This document shows, in pieces, positions 45,005-52,683 of a DNA stretch of 64,000 bases. The notes under the pieces are model-generated. The model saw only the letters and a program-made list of their open reading frames with translations, was not told the origin of the DNA and searched no databases. The stretch is from RCIO01 sp035555795 (GTDB taxonomy: Bacteria > Pseudomonadota > Alphaproteobacteria > Rhizobiales > Rhizobiaceae). Within the stretch, counting starts at the first letter, position 1. Each line of letters begins with the position of its first letter. A program made the position numbers and the translations under genes. The stretch is taken from the NCBI GenBank assembly GCA_035555795.1, contig DATMGE010000048.1, forward strand, positions 1-64,000. The letters are read 5' to 3'.

Positions 45005-46765
45005 CTACCTGCCGAACAGCCGCTCCAGCGCCTTTTCCAGCCGCGAGCGTTCGTCGGGATCGGCAGTCGCCGGCATGATGAAGCGGTTCATGAAGGCCCG
45101 CGCATCGGCAATGTTGACGATGCTGGCGCGGCGCAGGATCGATAGCGTCGACAGAAGCGCATTGCTGTCGCACTGGTCCGGCGAATAGGTCCAGTAGTCG
45201 CCATTGTCGCCTGTCGTGCGCTCCATGCCGCAACGTGCTTCGGGCGGCGCATCGCGCCAGAACAGCGCCAATATGTCGGTCAGCGCAGACGGATTGTTGG
45301 CGTAGTAGCTGTGCGCCAGCATGTCGTCGCCGATGCTGGTCATGTCGATGGAATCGACCTTTGCCGAATGGACGATGCCCTTGCCGCCCTGCCCTGCCCG
45401 CGCGGCATCGCCATGGATGCGGCGCGACACGGCGAGCGCCCAATCCTTGTCCGAGGCATAGAGCGTGACGCGTTGGGCCACCGGGCGGATCGTCTCCACC
45501 ATCGCCGAAAACAGCCCCGCATCGAGGTCCGGCGCGGTGAAGAGCACCTGGTCGAATGCCGGCGACTCGCCGGGATGGCGCAGCGCATAGAGTTCGAGCG
45601 CGTCGGTCATGGCGCGGTTGCCCATGGAATGGGCGATGAGGTGGATGCGCTTGGCTCCCGACTTCGCCACCACGTCTTCGAGAAACAGCGTCAGCCGCCG
45701 ACCGCTCAGATTCACCACCGCCGTGTCGGCGATATAGCTCAGCAGCGAGCCGCGCGACGGCCAGGAATAGAGGATCGGCACGCCGTCGAAATTCATGTCA
45801 TAGGCCATCTGCGCGGTGCGCTGCGCGGCCTCGCCGAACGGCACGTTGAAGCCATGCACGAAGACGAAGGCGGCATCGGAATCGTTCTGTTCGAGCTGGC
45901 CGCGCATTTCACCGAAAACGGCATCCGCCGGCTGCGGCGTCACCGATTTCAGCACGACATGGCGGCCCGGATCCTCGCGGAATTCCAGCGTCCAGATCGA
46001 TGGCCGCTCGATCTTGCCGGGCAGGTGATTGGGCGGGATCGATACCTCGGCGGTTCCCATTTCGAGCTCGCCGCCCCGCGCGCCGCCGTAAAATTCGTTC
46101 GGCTCCTCCGTACCGCCGCGGGCACGGTCGGTGGCGTAGAATATCTTGACCGTGGTGAAGCCGAGATCGGGATCGACTGCAAAGGGGCCTCGGCCGGTCT
46201 CGTCGCGCGTGCGGCGGAATTCCTCTGCGGCTTGCGCTGCCTCAGCCGCCATTTCCGGCGCAGATGCAGCCAGTGCATCCAGCCGCACGGCGATCGCCTC
46301 GCCATCTTCCGCCCGCCCGGCCGCTACCAGAATGTCGAGCGTCGACGCCAGCGCATCCAGCGTCACCGCGGGATCGGGAATATGCTCGCCCGCCTCGGCG
46401 AGGCGCGCAAGGACGGGAAGCAGCTCCGGCGAGGTCTCTCCCGCCTGTTCGACCATCGCATCGCGCAGGGCAGCGAGCGTCGCGGCCTCCTCGACGAAAC
46501 GTCCTGCATCGTGGAGAAGTGCCGCCTTGCGCGAAAGAAGATCCTGCCGCAGGCGAAAATCGTCGCCGGCCTCTGCCAGCGCCGCATCGATGAGCGCGAC
46601 CGCCTGCTGGACCTCGCCCTCCTCGACCTTTTCGGCGATGCGAATGTCGAGGAACGGATCGAATGTCTGCGCCTGCGCGCCGATTGCGAGAAACGTGAAA
46701 CAGGCGACGGCGCATGGCATCAGCCAGCGCCGCAGCACCTTCCCCGAAACATCGGCCCCGCGCAT
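45005..46765 (-). CDS. exported DUF900-type alpha/beta hydrolase with helical N-terminal domain
   Basis: The 586-residue protein has a signal sequence (about 1-32), a helical TPR-like region (about 40-200), and a DUF900 esterase-like alpha/beta-hydrolase domain starting with VKIFYATDRARGGTEEP. The oxyanion segment is FVFVHGFNVPF, the nucleophile elbow HLIAHSMGN and a likely acid TAPDLDAG. It ends with a short helical tail containing two cysteines. AGGAGG precedes the ATG. Hydrolase activity in the periplasm is likely; the substrate is unknown. Confidence 0.88.
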   Translation of the reverse strand: MRGADVSGKVLRRWLMPCAVACFTFLAIGAQAQTFDPFLDIRIAEKVEEGEVQQAVALIDAALAEAGDDFRLRQDLLSRKAALLHDAGRFVEEAATLAALRDAMVEQAGETSPELLPVLARLAEAGEHIPDPAVTLDALASTLDILVAAGRAEDGEAIAVRLDALAASAPEMAAEAAQAAEEFRRTRDETGRGPFAVDPDLGFTTVKIFYATDRARGGTEEPNEFYGGARGGELEMGTAEVSIPPNHLPGKIERPSIWTLEFREDPGRHVVLKSVTPQPADAVFGEMRGQLEQNDSDAAFVFVHGFNVPFGEAAQRTAQMAYDMNFDGVPILYSWPSRGSLLSYIADTAVVNLSGRRLTLFLEDVVAKSGAKRIHLIAHSMGNRAMTDALELYALRHPGESPAFDQVLFTAPDLDAGLFSAMVETIRPVAQRVTLYASDKDWALAVSRRIHGDAARAGQGGKGIVHSAKVDSIDMTSIGDDMLAHSYYANNPSALTDILALFWRDAPPEARCGMERTTGDNGDYWTYSPDQCDSNALLSTLSILRRASIVNIADARAFMNRFIMPATADPDERSRLEKALERLFGR

Positions 46766-46917
46766 CCTGCCGCCTCCTGTCGCCCGGACAATTGCCTATG
46801 CCTGATCGATGACGATCACACGACGCGTCCTACGCGATCGCCATCGGCCAGGCTATTGGACCGGCCAGGCGGCAAATATTGGACGCGGCCGGAAAATTGT
46901 CCAGCCGCGGCGGGGCG

Positions 46918-48453
46918 TCAGTCCATATGCGCGGCGGCCGGTGCCCCGGCAGGCGCGGCGGTCGGCTTGCGCAGGAGCAGCGCCAGCGGGATCGCCACCA
47001 GCGTGACGATCAGCATCAGCTTGAAATCGTCCACATAGGCGATCATCGACGCCTGCTGCTGGATGAGCTGGTCGAGCTGCGCGAGCGCGGCGGGATCGCC
47101 AGCCGCGGCCGCCGGCGAGGCGATCTGCACGTTCGGATTGTAGGGCGTGATGAACGCCGCCAGTTCGGCATGGTTGATCTGGACATTGCGCGTCAGCATC
47201 AGCGTCACGATCGAAATGCCGATCGAAGAGCCGATATTGCGTACGAGGCTGAACAGCGCCGTGGCGTCGGTGCGGAACTCCGGCGCGAGCGTCGCGAAAG
47301 CCATGGTCGACAGCGGCACGAAGACCAGGCCGAGACCCAGCCCCTGCACGACGCCCGACACGATGATCAGGTGGTCGTCCATCTGCAGCGTGAAGTTCAT
47401 CATCATGTGCAGCGACCATGCGGTCAGCAAGAGGCCGGTCACGACCAGCGCACGCGCATCCACCTTCTGCACCAGCCGCCCGACGAGGATCATGGAGATC
47501 ATCGTGCCGACGCCGCGCGGGGCCATGACGATGCCGGTCAGCGTGGTCGAATGGTTGAACAGCCGCGACAGCATCGGCGGCAGAAGCGCAAGGCTCGCCA
47601 GCAGGATCACGCCGACCACGAAGATGAAGACCAGCCCGGTCACGAAATTGCGGTCGGTGAAGATGCGCGGATCGATGAACGTGTCCTTCGCCGACATCAG
47701 ATGGATGGTGAACACCCAGAACCCGGTGATGGACAGGCCAAGCTCGATCCAGATCTCGGCCGAGGCGAACCAGTCGACCTCGGCGCCCCGATCCAGCATG
47801 AGCTGCATCGCGCCCACGCCCAGCGACAGCATCGCGAAGCCGAAGAAATCGAAGCCGCGCAGGCGCTGCGCCACCTTCGGCAGATAGGCGGCGGAACCCA
47901 GGAAGGCGATGATGCCAACCGGCAGGTTGATGAAGAAGACCCAGCGCCAGTTCAGCGTCTCCGTCAGCCAGCCGCCCAGCGTCGGGCCGATGATAGGGCC
48001 GATCATGATGCCGGCGCCCCAGATGGCCATGGCCTGGCCATGGCGCTCCTTCGGGTTGATGTCGAGCAGGAAGGTCTGCGACAGCGGCACGATGGCCGCG
48101 CCGAACAGGCCCTGCAGCACGCGGAAGACCACCATCGCCTCCAAGCTCCATGCAATGCCGCACAGCATCGAGGTGGCGACGAAGCCGACAATGGAGATGA
48201 GGAAGAGTTCGCGACGCCCGATGCGGTCCGACAGCCAGCCCGTCACCGGCGTCATGATCGCCGCCGCGACGATATAGGAGGTCAGCACCCAGTTGATCGT
48301 ATCCTGGCTGGCGCCGAGGTCGCCGGTCATGGTGGGCAGGGCGACATTGGCGATCGTGGTGTCGAGCACCTGCATGATCGTCGCCAGCATGATCGCGATG
48401 GTGATCAGGCCGCGATGGGGAATATCGGCGGGGGATGTCGTTGCGGTGCTCAT
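46918..48453 (-). CDS. DHA2-family (EmrB-type) MFS efflux permease
   Basis: A 511-residue, 14-TM transporter starting with ITIAIMLATIMQVLDTTIAN, the DHA2 motif, followed by TSYIVAAAIMTPVTGWLSDR and GPTLGGWLTETLNWRWVFFIN, which is motif C of EmrB. With the EmrA-like gene 138 bases upstream it forms a tripartite pump that expels hydrophobic compounds across both membranes. Regulation is probably by the MarR gene that heads the operon. Confidence 0.93.
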   Translation of the reverse strand: MSTATTSPADIPHRGLITIAIMLATIMQVLDTTIANVALPTMTGDLGASQDTINWVLTSYIVAAAIMTPVTGWLSDRIGRRELFLISIVGFVATSMLCGIAWSLEAMVVFRVLQGLFGAAIVPLSQTFLLDINPKERHGQAMAIWGAGIMIGPIIGPTLGGWLTETLNWRWVFFINLPVGIIAFLGSAAYLPKVAQRLRGFDFFGFAMLSLGVGAMQLMLDRGAEVDWFASAEIWIELGLSITGFWVFTIHLMSAKDTFIDPRIFTDRNFVTGLVFIFVVGVILLASLALLPPMLSRLFNHSTTLTGIVMAPRGVGTMISMILVGRLVQKVDARALVVTGLLLTAWSLHMMMNFTLQMDDHLIIVSGVVQGLGLGLVFVPLSTMAFATLAPEFRTDATALFSLVRNIGSSIGISIVTLMLTRNVQINHAELAAFITPYNPNVQIASPAAAAGDPAALAQLDQLIQQQASMIAYVDDFKLMLIVTLVAIPLALLLRKPTAAPAGAPAAAHMD

Positions 48454-48590
48454 CGCACGGACCTCGGTGGATCACCGGCCGCCGCTTCCGTTTCCGCGTA
48501 TCGCCGGAGCGAATACGGGTGGTGGACGGGCGCTGAGCCGGGATCTCTCACATCATTTTCCAGGCAGTCATGCGGCCTTGCCGGCGCTGC

Positions 48591-49769
48591 CTATTCGCTC
48601 GCGCCCGCGAAGGCGCTGGGCACCAATCCGCCGAAGCCGCGCGCATGGCCGGTATCGACCTCGACCAGCGCGCTCATGCCGGTGCGCAGCCGCGCCAGAT
48701 CGTCCGCGCCCTCGACCTTGAGCCGGACGGGAATGCGCTGGGTGACCTTGACCCAGTTGCCGGTGGCGTTCTGGGCGGGAAGCAGCGAAAACTCGACGCC
48801 GGTGCCCGCGCCGATCGCCTCGACCGTGGCCTTCAGCGGCCGGTCGGGAAAGGCGTCGATCCAGATTTCGGCCGTCTGGCCCGTCTGCATATGGGTGAGC
48901 TGGGTTTCCTTGAAATTGGCGTCGATCCAGCTGTTGCCGGTTTCGACGAGCGCGAAGATCGGCGACCCCGCCGCGACGAACTGGCCCTTCTGGAAGGAAG
49001 CCGCCTGATAGAGGACGCCATCGGCCGGCGCCGTCACAGTGGTCTGCGCCAGATTGTAGGCGGCCTTGTCGCGGGTGGCGATCGCGGCCAGCACTGCCGG
49101 ATGGCTGTCGGTCTCGATCCGTGCATCACCGCCAAGTGCGGCCAGCGCACTCGTGACAGCCTCATCGGCGCCAGCTTTCGCATCTTCAGCCGTGCGCAGG
49201 TTGCGCGCCGCATCGTCCAGCAGCGCCCTGGTCGCCACGCCCTTGTCGGCAAGGTCCTTCTGCCGCGCCAGCTGGTCCTGGAAATAGATCACGTCATTGC
49301 CGGCGGTCTTGGCCTTTGCCTGCGCCTGGCTCAGCGCCGCGCGCAACTGCTCGACCTGGAGCCGCGCCGAGGCAAGTGCCGCCTCCGACTGGGCGAGCGC
49401 GATGCGATAGGGTGCAGGATCGACGACGAACAGGACGTCGCCAGCCTTGACCGCCGCATTGTCGGCCACATGGCTTTCGACGATCCGCCCAGAAACATCC
49501 GACACGATCGAGATGCGCGCCTGGCGCACATTGGCATTGTCGGTTTCCTGATACCGGCCGCCCACGGCCCAGAAATACGCCCCGCCGGCGGCAAGAAGCA
49601 AAGGCAGCGCCAGCATCAGCCCCCAGCGGCGGCCGCGGCCGCGCTTCGGCTGCGGCTCAAGCGCCGCAGCGGGTTCAGGCGCGAGCCTGACCGGCTCCTG
49701 CCGCCGTGCTTCGGGTTCGGTTGCCTGCTCGTCATTGGCATTGGCAACGTTCAGGGAGGCGCTACTCAT
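48591..49769 (-). CDS. HlyD/EmrA-type membrane-fusion protein
   Basis: A 392-residue protein with a single N-terminal membrane helix (about 50-68), then a biotinyl-lipoyl-like domain (RISIVSDVSGRIVESHVADN), a long coiled-coil hairpin (about 110-210) and a beta-barrel domain. EmrA proteins connect the inner-membrane pump to an outer-membrane channel. The ATG lies one base after the MarR stop, so it is coupled to it; EmrB follows. Confidence 0.93.
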   Translation of the reverse strand: MSSASLNVANANDEQATEPEARRQEPVRLAPEPAAALEPQPKRGRGRRWGLMLALPLLLAAGGAYFWAVGGRYQETDNANVRQARISIVSDVSGRIVESHVADNAAVKAGDVLFVVDPAPYRIALAQSEAALASARLQVEQLRAALSQAQAKAKTAGNDVIYFQDQLARQKDLADKGVATRALLDDAARNLRTAEDAKAGADEAVTSALAALGGDARIETDSHPAVLAAIATRDKAAYNLAQTTVTAPADGVLYQAASFQKGQFVAAGSPIFALVETGNSWIDANFKETQLTHMQTGQTAEIWIDAFPDRPLKATVEAIGAGTGVEFSLLPAQNATGNWVKVTQRIPVRLKVEGADDLARLRTGMSALVEVDTGHARGFGGLVPSAFAGASE

Positions 49770-49770
49770 T

Positions 49771-50241
49771 TCAGGAAGCCTTTTTCGCACTGGTGGCGGC
49801 GGCCGCGTGGTCGTCGTCGGAAAGATTCTGGATAATGGCCTTGAGGCCGCGAATGGTGGTCCGGCGCGTGTCGGTATCGAGCCCGGCAAGCGCGGTTTCG
49901 TAGACGTCCGTGGCGACGCACCGCATGTCGTCGAAGATCTGCCGGCTCTGGGCGGTGAGATGGATCGCCCGCACCCGCCTGTCGCCCGGATCGGCCCGCC
50001 GCTCGATCCAGCCGGCCTCTTCCATCCGGTCGATCAGCCGCGAGACGCTGATCGGCTCGATCTCGAGCAGCTCGGCCAGCCGCGCCTGCGTGACGCCCTC
50101 TTCCTTGAAGACGCGCACGACGAGCCGCCACTGCGCCGATGACAGCCCGTGCCGCTCGGCACGTTTCTCGAACGAGCGGCGCAGCAGGCGCGCGGCGTCA
50201 TGCAGGAGGAAGCCCAGACGGTCTGTCTCGTCGGACGGCAT
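49771..50241 (-). CDS. MarR-family transcriptional regulator of the efflux operon
   Basis: A winged helix (VTQARLAELLEIEPISVSRLI) with the wing DPGDRRVRAIHLT and flanking dimer helices; 156 residues, the usual MarR size. It heads the marR-emrA-emrB operon and is expected to repress it until a ligand, often a phenolic acid or drug, is bound. A tandem imperfect repeat at 50264-50295 in front of it is the probable operator. Confidence 0.93.
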   Translation of the reverse strand: MPSDETDRLGFLLHDAARLLRRSFEKRAERHGLSSAQWRLVVRVFKEEGVTQARLAELLEIEPISVSRLIDRMEEAGWIERRADPGDRRVRAIHLTAQSRQIFDDMRCVATDVYETALAGLDTDTRRTTIRGLKAIIQNLSDDDHAAAATSAKKAS

Positions 50242-50263
50242 AGCGGTTCCGTTCTGTTTAATG

Positions 50264-50295
50264 AGCCTCTCATATGATAAGCCTGCTCATATAAT
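50264..50295. promoter_or_regulatory. tandem imperfect repeat, probable MarR operator
   Basis: AGCCTCTCATATGAT at 50264-50278 and AGCCTGCTCATATAAT at 50280-50295 repeat with a 16-base period, and the first includes the palindrome TCATATGA. They lie 23-55 bases upstream of the MarR start. Confidence 0.5.
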
Positions 50296-50413
50296 CAATA
50301 TCGCTGCCGCATTTTTTTGAAGTCGGGACATGCTCGCAGCCGGAGACGACAAACGCATTCCCTTCGACACAAGCCGTTGATGCGCGCTGCCTGATCGTCT
50401 AAGAGGGCATCAT

Positions 50414-50425
50414 ATCCGGATGCAC
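50414..50425. repeat. left copy of 12-base direct repeat ATCCGGATGCAC
   Basis: ATCCGGATGCAC overlaps the first four bases of the tRNA-Arg remnant. The same 12 bases occur at 54993-55004, just after the integrase gene, bracketing the retron segment. It could be an attachment or target-site repeat. Confidence 0.4.
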
Positions 50426-50461
50426 CCGTAGCTCAGCTGGATAGAGTGCTGCCCTCCGAAG
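50422..50461 (+). pseudogene. 5' half of tRNA-Arg(CCG), truncated
   Basis: The 40 bases read as acceptor strand GCACCCG, D-arm GCTCAGCTGGATAGAGT, anticodon stem CTGCC and loop CTCCGAA with anticodon CCG. After the first base of the 3' anticodon stem the sequence diverges (GTGACCGGGG instead of the expected pairing strand), and no T-arm follows. It is therefore not a working tRNA. The break inside the anticodon arm is a typical integration point of tyrosine-recombinase islands. The missing half is not found in this window. Confidence 0.75.
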
Positions 50462-50625
50462 TGACCGGGGCAACCACCCGCACGAGGCGGAAGCACTTGA
50501 GGTGCCTGGTTCCGCTCCACTTCTCTTCCAGCTCGACAGCGGCTTGCGCCACGATCGAGCCACTCCCGCACTCGCGTCGGTGGGGACGCCAAGGGCGAAA
50601 CGACTGAATCCGGCGTGTCAGGCAG

Positions 50626-51351
50626 CTAGCTAGCCTCGGGTAATCGCCGACCGATAGGAGCGGTTTTATCTGTGGGTAGATGGACATGATCTGCCACCTC
50701 GCGACACACCTGCTCAAGATGATCATCGGCCCAGCGCATCCAAGAGTTCCATGAGGGGGGTGCGAGACTCGGGATAAGCCAAATGCTAAGATCACCAATC
50801 GCTGTTCTCGCTGTCGGCCCTGGCCCAGTGGGCACACGTGGAAGTGGTGCATTCAGCACGCGACTTAGATCTTCGGCTGTTCCGGCGCCATGCGCAACGA
50901 TGACGCTAGGTTCTACCATCTCTAGGATGGCACGAAACAGCTCCGTGCCTCGCTGTCTCCCTCCAGCATGCTCGCCGTTTCGCAAGTCAGCGCTCATTGG
51001 AGTCGAGTAGCAGATCACGTTCGTTTCGAGCACTTCCAAGACGCCCGCAGCAGCGAGCTTCGCGACAAGCTTGTCGACATTCTGCCGAGTCGGAGTCGGC
51101 TTCTCAGTCAGTCGATCGTAGAGCGCCCGGCAACCTGCTCCATTTCGGTTGAAGAGCGCATCGAGGTATTCCTCATGGCTCCCGACCGCATCTACCCTAA
51201 AGCTGTTCCTTTGGTTGCGGCCGACCGTGAAGACGCGAACATTCCAGGGGCTTCTGGAACTGGTCATCCACGGACGGGGGCATTGGTTGTTCAGTGGCTT
51301 TGTGAGGTCCCTTATGATTGCCTCCAAGCGCTCCTTACGCTGGTCACTCAA
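50626..51351 (-). CDS. uracil-DNA-glycosylase-like protein, putative
   Basis: A 241-residue protein starting at TTG 51351 behind AAGGAGG. After a short charged leader it contains VRVFTVGRNQRNSF, VLEVLETNVICYST and EPSVIVAHGAGTAEDL followed by IWLIPSLAPPSWN. The order resembles the uracil-DNA-glycosylase superfamily (phosphate loop, central strand, C-terminal proline-rich loop), but key residues are not clear. It is divergent from the retron genes in A+T-richer DNA. It may be a DNA-repair or defence enzyme of the island; the assignment is tentative. Confidence 0.45.
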   Translation of the reverse strand: MSDQRKERLEAIIRDLTKPLNNQCPRPWMTSSRSPWNVRVFTVGRNQRNSFRVDAVGSHEEYLDALFNRNGAGCRALYDRLTEKPTPTRQNVDKLVAKLAAAGVLEVLETNVICYSTPMSADLRNGEHAGGRQRGTELFRAILEMVEPSVIVAHGAGTAEDLSRVLNAPLPRVPTGPGPTARTAIGDLSIWLIPSLAPPSWNSWMRWADDHLEQVCREVADHVHLPTDKTAPIGRRLPEAS

Positions 51352-51546
51352 CGACGTCCTCCTTTTCGATGAGCAGTGTCTATCGAAGCGCGATCCTCGC
51401 GACTTGCTGTGTTGATGGACCCTGACAACAGCCCGTGAAACTAGTCGATGGTCTAGTCGACGGGAGTGCGAGAATCGGCGAAGCTGGTGGGTATGGTGAC
51501 ACAATGCTCGCAATCGAGCTGCTGCATCGTTTAAGCCGAATCGACC

Positions 51547-51552
51547 TATAAT
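51547..51552 (+). promoter_or_regulatory. possible -10 element for the retron operon
   Basis: A perfect TATAAT lies 55 bases before the first retron gene. The region 17 bases upstream (GCATCG) is a poor -35, so this promoter call is weak. Confidence 0.3.
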
Positions 51553-51607
51553 AGACTCGTATATCCTCAGTTGCCCTGCTCGATAACTCGCGGATCGTCA
51601 TCCACAA

Positions 51608-52195
51608 ATGCAATATGACCGTATCAGAAAACTGCAGCTGGTGGAGAGATCTGACGCTGCGAAGCGAGCGGCAGAGCGGTATGAGATATTCGTTGCGGGG
51701 CCATTCATCGACGTCAGCAAGGATGTATCAGACCCGGTAAATTCGGGCACTTCTGGCAAGGAGATCCGCTACGCAGTCCATCGCCACTATTCGTCTTCCG
51801 GTCATAATGTCTACCTGGGAGAGGACACCGAGCTGCGGCTAATCGGGGAAAAGCACTATGGCCCCCTCTCAAATGCGGCATTCTTCGAACGGCATTACAT
51901 CAAAGATAACATCCATGCCTTGATCATATTCCCTGATGGCCCGGGCGTTTTCTGTGAATTTGGGGACTGGGCGACCACAAAAAGCACCTGCGAAAAAATG
52001 CTAGTGGTAATTGATAGTCAGCATGAAGGAAAGCCAAGCTACATCAATGATGGAACGGCTAAAGCTGCAGCCAGTTTCGGTGCGACCGTTAGCTACATCG
52101 ATTACGCAGACAGAGATCGTGTTATCCGAGAGTGTGATGAATTTGTTGCAAAGCTCGCGGCAATGGGACGAATAGATGAGCTCTATTCTAGATAG
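51608..52195 (+). CDS. retron effector: nucleoside deoxyribosyltransferase-like protein
   Basis: The 195-residue protein has a nucleoside-2'-deoxyribosyltransferase-like fold: FVAGPFIDV at the start of the first strand, the SSSGHNVYLGEDTELRL region, IIFPDGPGVFCEFGDWA with a Glu in the position of the family nucleophile, and KMLVVIDSQ. In type II retrons such proteins are N-glycosidase effectors held inactive by the reverse transcriptase and msDNA. Here the effector is separate from its DNA-binding part, which is the next gene, overlapping by 20 bases. Upstream lies only a weak ribosome site. Toxic activity is inferred from the known systems. Confidence 0.75.
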   Translation: MQYDRIRKLQLVERSDAAKRAAERYEIFVAGPFIDVSKDVSDPVNSGTSGKEIRYAVHRHYSSSGHNVYLGEDTELRLIGEKHYGPLSNAAFFERHYIKDNIHALIIFPDGPGVFCEFGDWATTKSTCEKMLVVIDSQHEGKPSYINDGTAKAAASFGATVSYIDYADRDRVIRECDEFVAKLAAMGRIDELYSR

Positions 52196-52493
52196 ATCTG
52201 CGGTCGCGGATCGCTTCATCCTCACGATGAGGATAATTCAGCCGGCGCGCGTTCAGGACGTCCTTCAGGCATACATCGAGCTGTGGGGAGACAACGATGA
52301 GGAGCGCCTCAAGCCGGTGATCTACAGCCTTCACGACAAGATGAAGACCGAAGGCTTGCTGCTTAGCGTAAGGCGCGGCACCTACATCCTGACAAGAGAC
52401 GGGATGGAGATAGCTGCTCGCTTTTTGAAGGAGCGGGAGATCGACAATCGGCGAATGTTCTTGATGAAGCGACAGAGAAGGCTGTATCAATGA
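52176..52493 (+). CDS. retron-associated winged-helix DNA-binding protein
   Basis: A small (105 residues) winged-helix-like protein: an initial helix pair (MRIIQPARVQDVLQAYIEL), a recognition-helix region (LKPVIYSLHDKMKTEGLL) and a wing (LLSVRRGTYILTRDGM). The C-terminus is very basic (KRQRR). It overlaps the deoxyribosyltransferase gene. In retron-Eco1-type effectors a similar domain is fused to the effector, so this looks like the split form. It probably binds msDNA or the complex. ATG 52227 is an alternative start. Confidence 0.7.
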   Translation: MSSILDRSAVADRFILTMRIIQPARVQDVLQAYIELWGDNDEERLKPVIYSLHDKMKTEGLLLSVRRGTYILTRDGMEIAARFLKEREIDNRRMFLMKRQRRLYQ

Positions 52494-52496
52494 TTC

Positions 52497-52683
52497 GCGA
52501 GGCGGTAACGGATTGGGGGCTGTAGCAGCCGACCAGCCATTCAGGTTAGATAAAGTAAGAAGGCGTGTGATCAGTAAGTCTTGGTCGGCGATTGGCTGAC
52601 CCTGCACCCAAGGTCACCGACCAAGACTTACTGATCACACATCTAAAGCAATCCTTAGAGATTGGTTGTCCATGCCGCCTCGC
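52497..52683 (+). ncRNA. putative retron msr-msd RNA
   Basis: Between the winged-helix gene and the reverse transcriptase lies a perfect 24-bp inverted repeat, 52565-52588 with 52617-52640 (outer bases GTGTGATCAG/CTGATCACAC), topped by TGACC/GGTCA, a typical long msd hairpin. Flanking pairs suit a1/a2: GCGAGGCGG at 52497-52505 with CCGCCTCGC at 52675-52683, and GGATTG at 52510-52515 with CAATCC at 52649-52654. A GGCTG-TAG-CAGCC hairpin near 52519 belongs to the msr part. The a2 arm reaches into the first reverse transcriptase codons. Boundaries are estimated. Confidence 0.7.

Larger units (their letters stand above)
50242..50625. other. intergenic region at the island boundary
   Basis: The first part holds the MarR promoter and operator repeats; the 5' half of tRNA-Arg lies at 50422-50461. 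From 50462 to 50625 I see no gene. Frames are open in this stretch but lack starts with ribosome binding sites and look unlike any protein I know. Confidence 0.5.

Noticed and set aside
50433..50852. Minus-strand open frame of 139 residues
   Set aside because: It runs through the tRNA remnant and overlaps the uracil-glycosylase-like gene; no ribosome site or motif.
50422..50900. Group I intron in tRNA-Arg
   Set aside because: A 3' exon with T-arm and acceptor strand would be expected within a few hundred bases; none is found.
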